Below are positions 62,259 through 64,000 of a DNA stretch of 64,000 bases, in pieces. This stretch comes from Penium margaritaceum (taxonomy: Eukaryota; Streptophyta; Zygnematophyceae; Desmidiales; Peniaceae). The position numbers and the translations under genes are program-made. The stretch is taken from positions 140,948 through 204,947 of the forward strand of contig SZWC01000536.1 of assembly GCA_023375785.1 (NCBI GenBank), given 5' to 3'. The notes under the pieces are model-generated. The model did no database searches and had not been told where the DNA came from. It worked only from the letters and a program-made list of their open reading frames with translations. Numbering within the stretch: position 1 is the stretch's first letter; each line of letters starts with the position of its first letter.

Positions 62259-63356
62259 ATGGACGGCTACATGGCGGAGCTCGGCTTCAAGCGCTGTGAG
62301 TCAGACCACAGCGTGTATGTGCATCGCAGCAAGAGACTCCATCAGATTGTCGCACTCTATGTGGACGACCTGATCCTGTGCTCATCAGATCTGGCGGCTT
62401 TGCAGCAGCTGAGCAGCACATTTAAGATGACGGACATGGGGGAGCTGGAGTACTACCTCGGGGTGAGCATCACGCAGAATCAGAGAGCGCGCACGCTTGA
62501 GTTGGGACAGGCCAAGTACGTGGCCGAGGTGCTGAAGCGGTACGGCTTGGAGGACTGCAAACCAGTGGGCAGTCCATTCTCCACAAGGTGTGAGCTGAGT
62601 GCGGCGATGGCGTCGCAAACTAAAGAGGAGAAGGAGGACATGGCGGAGGTGCCCTACCAATCTGTGGTGGGCAGCCTCATGTATGCCATGGTGGCAACTC
62701 CACCGGACTTGGCCTACGCGGTGGGCCAGGTGAGCAGGTATGTGGCCAACCCTGGGCCACTACACTGGCAGGCGCCGAAGCGCATCCTTCGGTACTTACA
62801 GGCAACGCGGCATGCGCGCCTTAAGTACGACAGAAAGGGGAGGTCCGACCCCTTGCGGCTGGTCTGCTACACGGACGCGGACTACGCCGGCGATGTGGAC
62901 AAGAGGAAGTCTACTTCTGGCTATGTGTTTTTCCTTGCAGGTGCAGCGGTCTCGTGGTGCAGCACGAAGCAGGAGTGCGTTGCCACCTCCACAGTGGAGG
63001 AGGAGTACATCGCTCTGGCCGAGGCGGTCAAGGAAGCAGTGTGGCTCCGCAGATTGCTGGGGGAGCTGGGCGTGCCGCAGCAGGAGCCTACGATGGTTCA
63101 AGAGGACAACACCGGCTCCATCTCGCTGACCAACAACCCAACGCAGCACAGGAGGACAAAGCACATCGACGTGCGCTACCACTACGCGCGCGACATGGTG
63201 GAGAAGGGACAGGTTGTGCTGCAACATTGCAGCACAAAGCACATGCTCGCAGATTGCTTGACCAAGGCACAGCCCCAGGATCGGCATGTCATCAGTCTAG
63301 CCGGGCTTGGGTTGACAAGCTTTGAAGGGCTTGAAGGTGCAGGAGTGGACGAGTAA
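62259..63356 (+). pseudogene. Copia I RT C-terminal half and RNase H, 365 codons open
   Basis: LHQIVALYVDDLILCSSD with YVDD at 62358-62369, YYLGVSITQNQRARTLELGQ, PPDLAYAVGQVSRYVANPGP, RNase H CYTDADYAGDVDKRKSTSGY, SWCSTKQECVATSTVEEEYI, then EDNTGSISLTNNPTQHRRTK and ADCLTKAQPQDRHV, ending GLEGAGVDE. The EAEY box is EEEY, keeping the Glu. Four residues present in F between LQQL and SS (KEQL region) are missing, a small in-frame deletion. It is the longest intact stretch of this family here. Confidence 0.94.
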
Positions 63357-63388
63357 AGAGTGAGCATGAGGCATCCGGCATGGAAGGT

Positions 63389-63401
63389 GCACGGGGGAGA
63401 T
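63389..63401 (+). promoter_or_regulatory. Copia I polypurine tract
   Basis: GCACGGGGGAGAT immediately before the 3' LTR TGTTAAAAAG. Confidence 0.85.
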
Positions 63402-64000
63402 TGTTAAAAAGTGCCCCTGCCATGGATGCCGTTTGCCGTTTTCCTGGTTCTACCACTAGAGAGTGGTTGGATGTCTGATCTGATTGTAGATTTGGACTCT
63501 TTTCAGTTTGCCATGAAGTTTTGAGCTTTCAGTTGCTCGATTTGGTTGAGAATTCAGAAAGTTATCCCCATCCGAAGTTCGGGTGGTAGGTGGGTGGAAT
63601 CTGGGTTCCGTCATTCGTGACGGATTAATTCCACCACCAGTGATCCAAGTTCGACTTCAATGAGCTCCAAGGGCACATGGACCATGAACAAAATGGATGT
63701 GGATGGTCTTCTGGACCAGGGCGAGCCTCCCCCCATGTTGGGATGACAGGAAGGGCGCTTCGACAGGCCACCGTCGAAGCGCCTCCCGTCACTCACGTTC
63801 GTGGGTATGGTGGGCGGCTCGGCTCCACCATGGGTTACTCTAACGGCCGTAGCAGGGGCTCTACAGCTCCGTTTTGGGCGTGCTTGGATGCGTTGGAAAG
63901 CTTAGATCACAGGCTATAAGAATCTGATGTAATCTTATCAAAACAACTAACCATTGACGATTCCAAGCCTTTCTCAGTTTCCGCAATCTGTATTCTGCTA
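63402..64000 (+). repeat. Copia I 3' LTR, incomplete at window end
   Basis: Matches the 5' LTR from its start; 599 bp are inside the window and roughly the last 110 bp lie beyond. TATA-like TATAAG at 63915-63920. Confidence 0.93.

Larger units (their letters stand above)
54965..64000 (+). mobile_element. Copia I, split by hAT-2 and cut by the window end
   Basis: 5' LTR 54965-56010, PBS 56013-56027, gag (split by hAT-2), protease, integrase, RT, RNase H, polypurine tract, 3' LTR from 63402 running off the window. Same family as F. Coding lesions are few: stops at 59650, 59941, 61356, 61458, 62232 and 62247, one frameshift near 60490, and His for the RT motif A Asp. The last 365 codons are open. 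Its right target duplication is outside the window. Confidence 0.94.

Overview
This window is transposable-element DNA from a nuclear eukaryotic genome. I found no host gene I could defend, no rRNA or tRNA gene, no CRISPR array and no prokaryotic feature. The content is at least nine LTR retrotransposons or large relics (seven Ty1/copia, two Ty3/gypsy, one with a chromodomain), two hAT-type DNA transposons of the DUF659 kind, and detached LTR pieces. A chromodomain gypsy element, DUF659 hAT transposases and primer-binding sites that fit the plant-type initiator methionine tRNA suggest the green-plant (streptophyte) lineage. A charophyte alga such as Chara is my guess, but the species is not provable from this sequence.

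Layout. 1-4208: minus-strand Copia relic (B) with gag, integrase and linker. 4209-6378: no recognisable gene, with an alanine/GCT-rich imperfect repeat. 6384-18757: complete but decayed plus-strand chromodomain gypsy (G1) with a perfect 5-bp target duplication; its gag is split by a complete minus-strand Copia (A, 7331-13587). 18830-18956: GT microsatellite. 19490-23757: truncated minus-strand Copia C, whose LTR carries two back-to-back hairpins. 23759-34067: minus-strand Copia D, split by hAT-1 (26486-30580). 34068-37130: internally deleted plus-strand Copia E of another lineage. 37639-45362: the youngest-looking Copia, F, with matching LTRs and a perfect target duplication. 45368-46320: isolated LTR relic. 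46276-46920: unrecognised coding-like relic. 46921-49158: truncated gypsy G2. 49160-54835: minus-strand Copia H. 54836-54964: gag scrap. 54965-64000: plus-strand Copia I, cut by the window edge in its 3' LTR, with gag split by internally deleted hAT-2 (56184-59283).

How the parts relate. Each LTR element carries or once carried gag (capsid, zinc knuckle), protease, integrase, reverse transcriptase and RNase H; Copia has integrase before RT, gypsy has RT before integrase. Nearly every copy has stops, frameshifts or lost catalytic residues, so most are dead and could move only in trans. Insertion order can be read from nesting: A entered G1, hAT-1 entered D, hAT-2 entered I, F entered an older LTR, and I entered a gag relic.

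Two results stand out. Five Copia elements have, exactly 2 nt from the LTR, a primer-binding site built on GGTTATGGGCCCA. It is complementary to the anticodon arm of initiator tRNA-Met rather than to its 3' end, which points to priming by a half-tRNA as in Drosophila copia. Second, every N in the window (four single Ns and one 352-N run) follows a stretch that is repeated immediately after it, so these duplications are most likely assembly artefacts.
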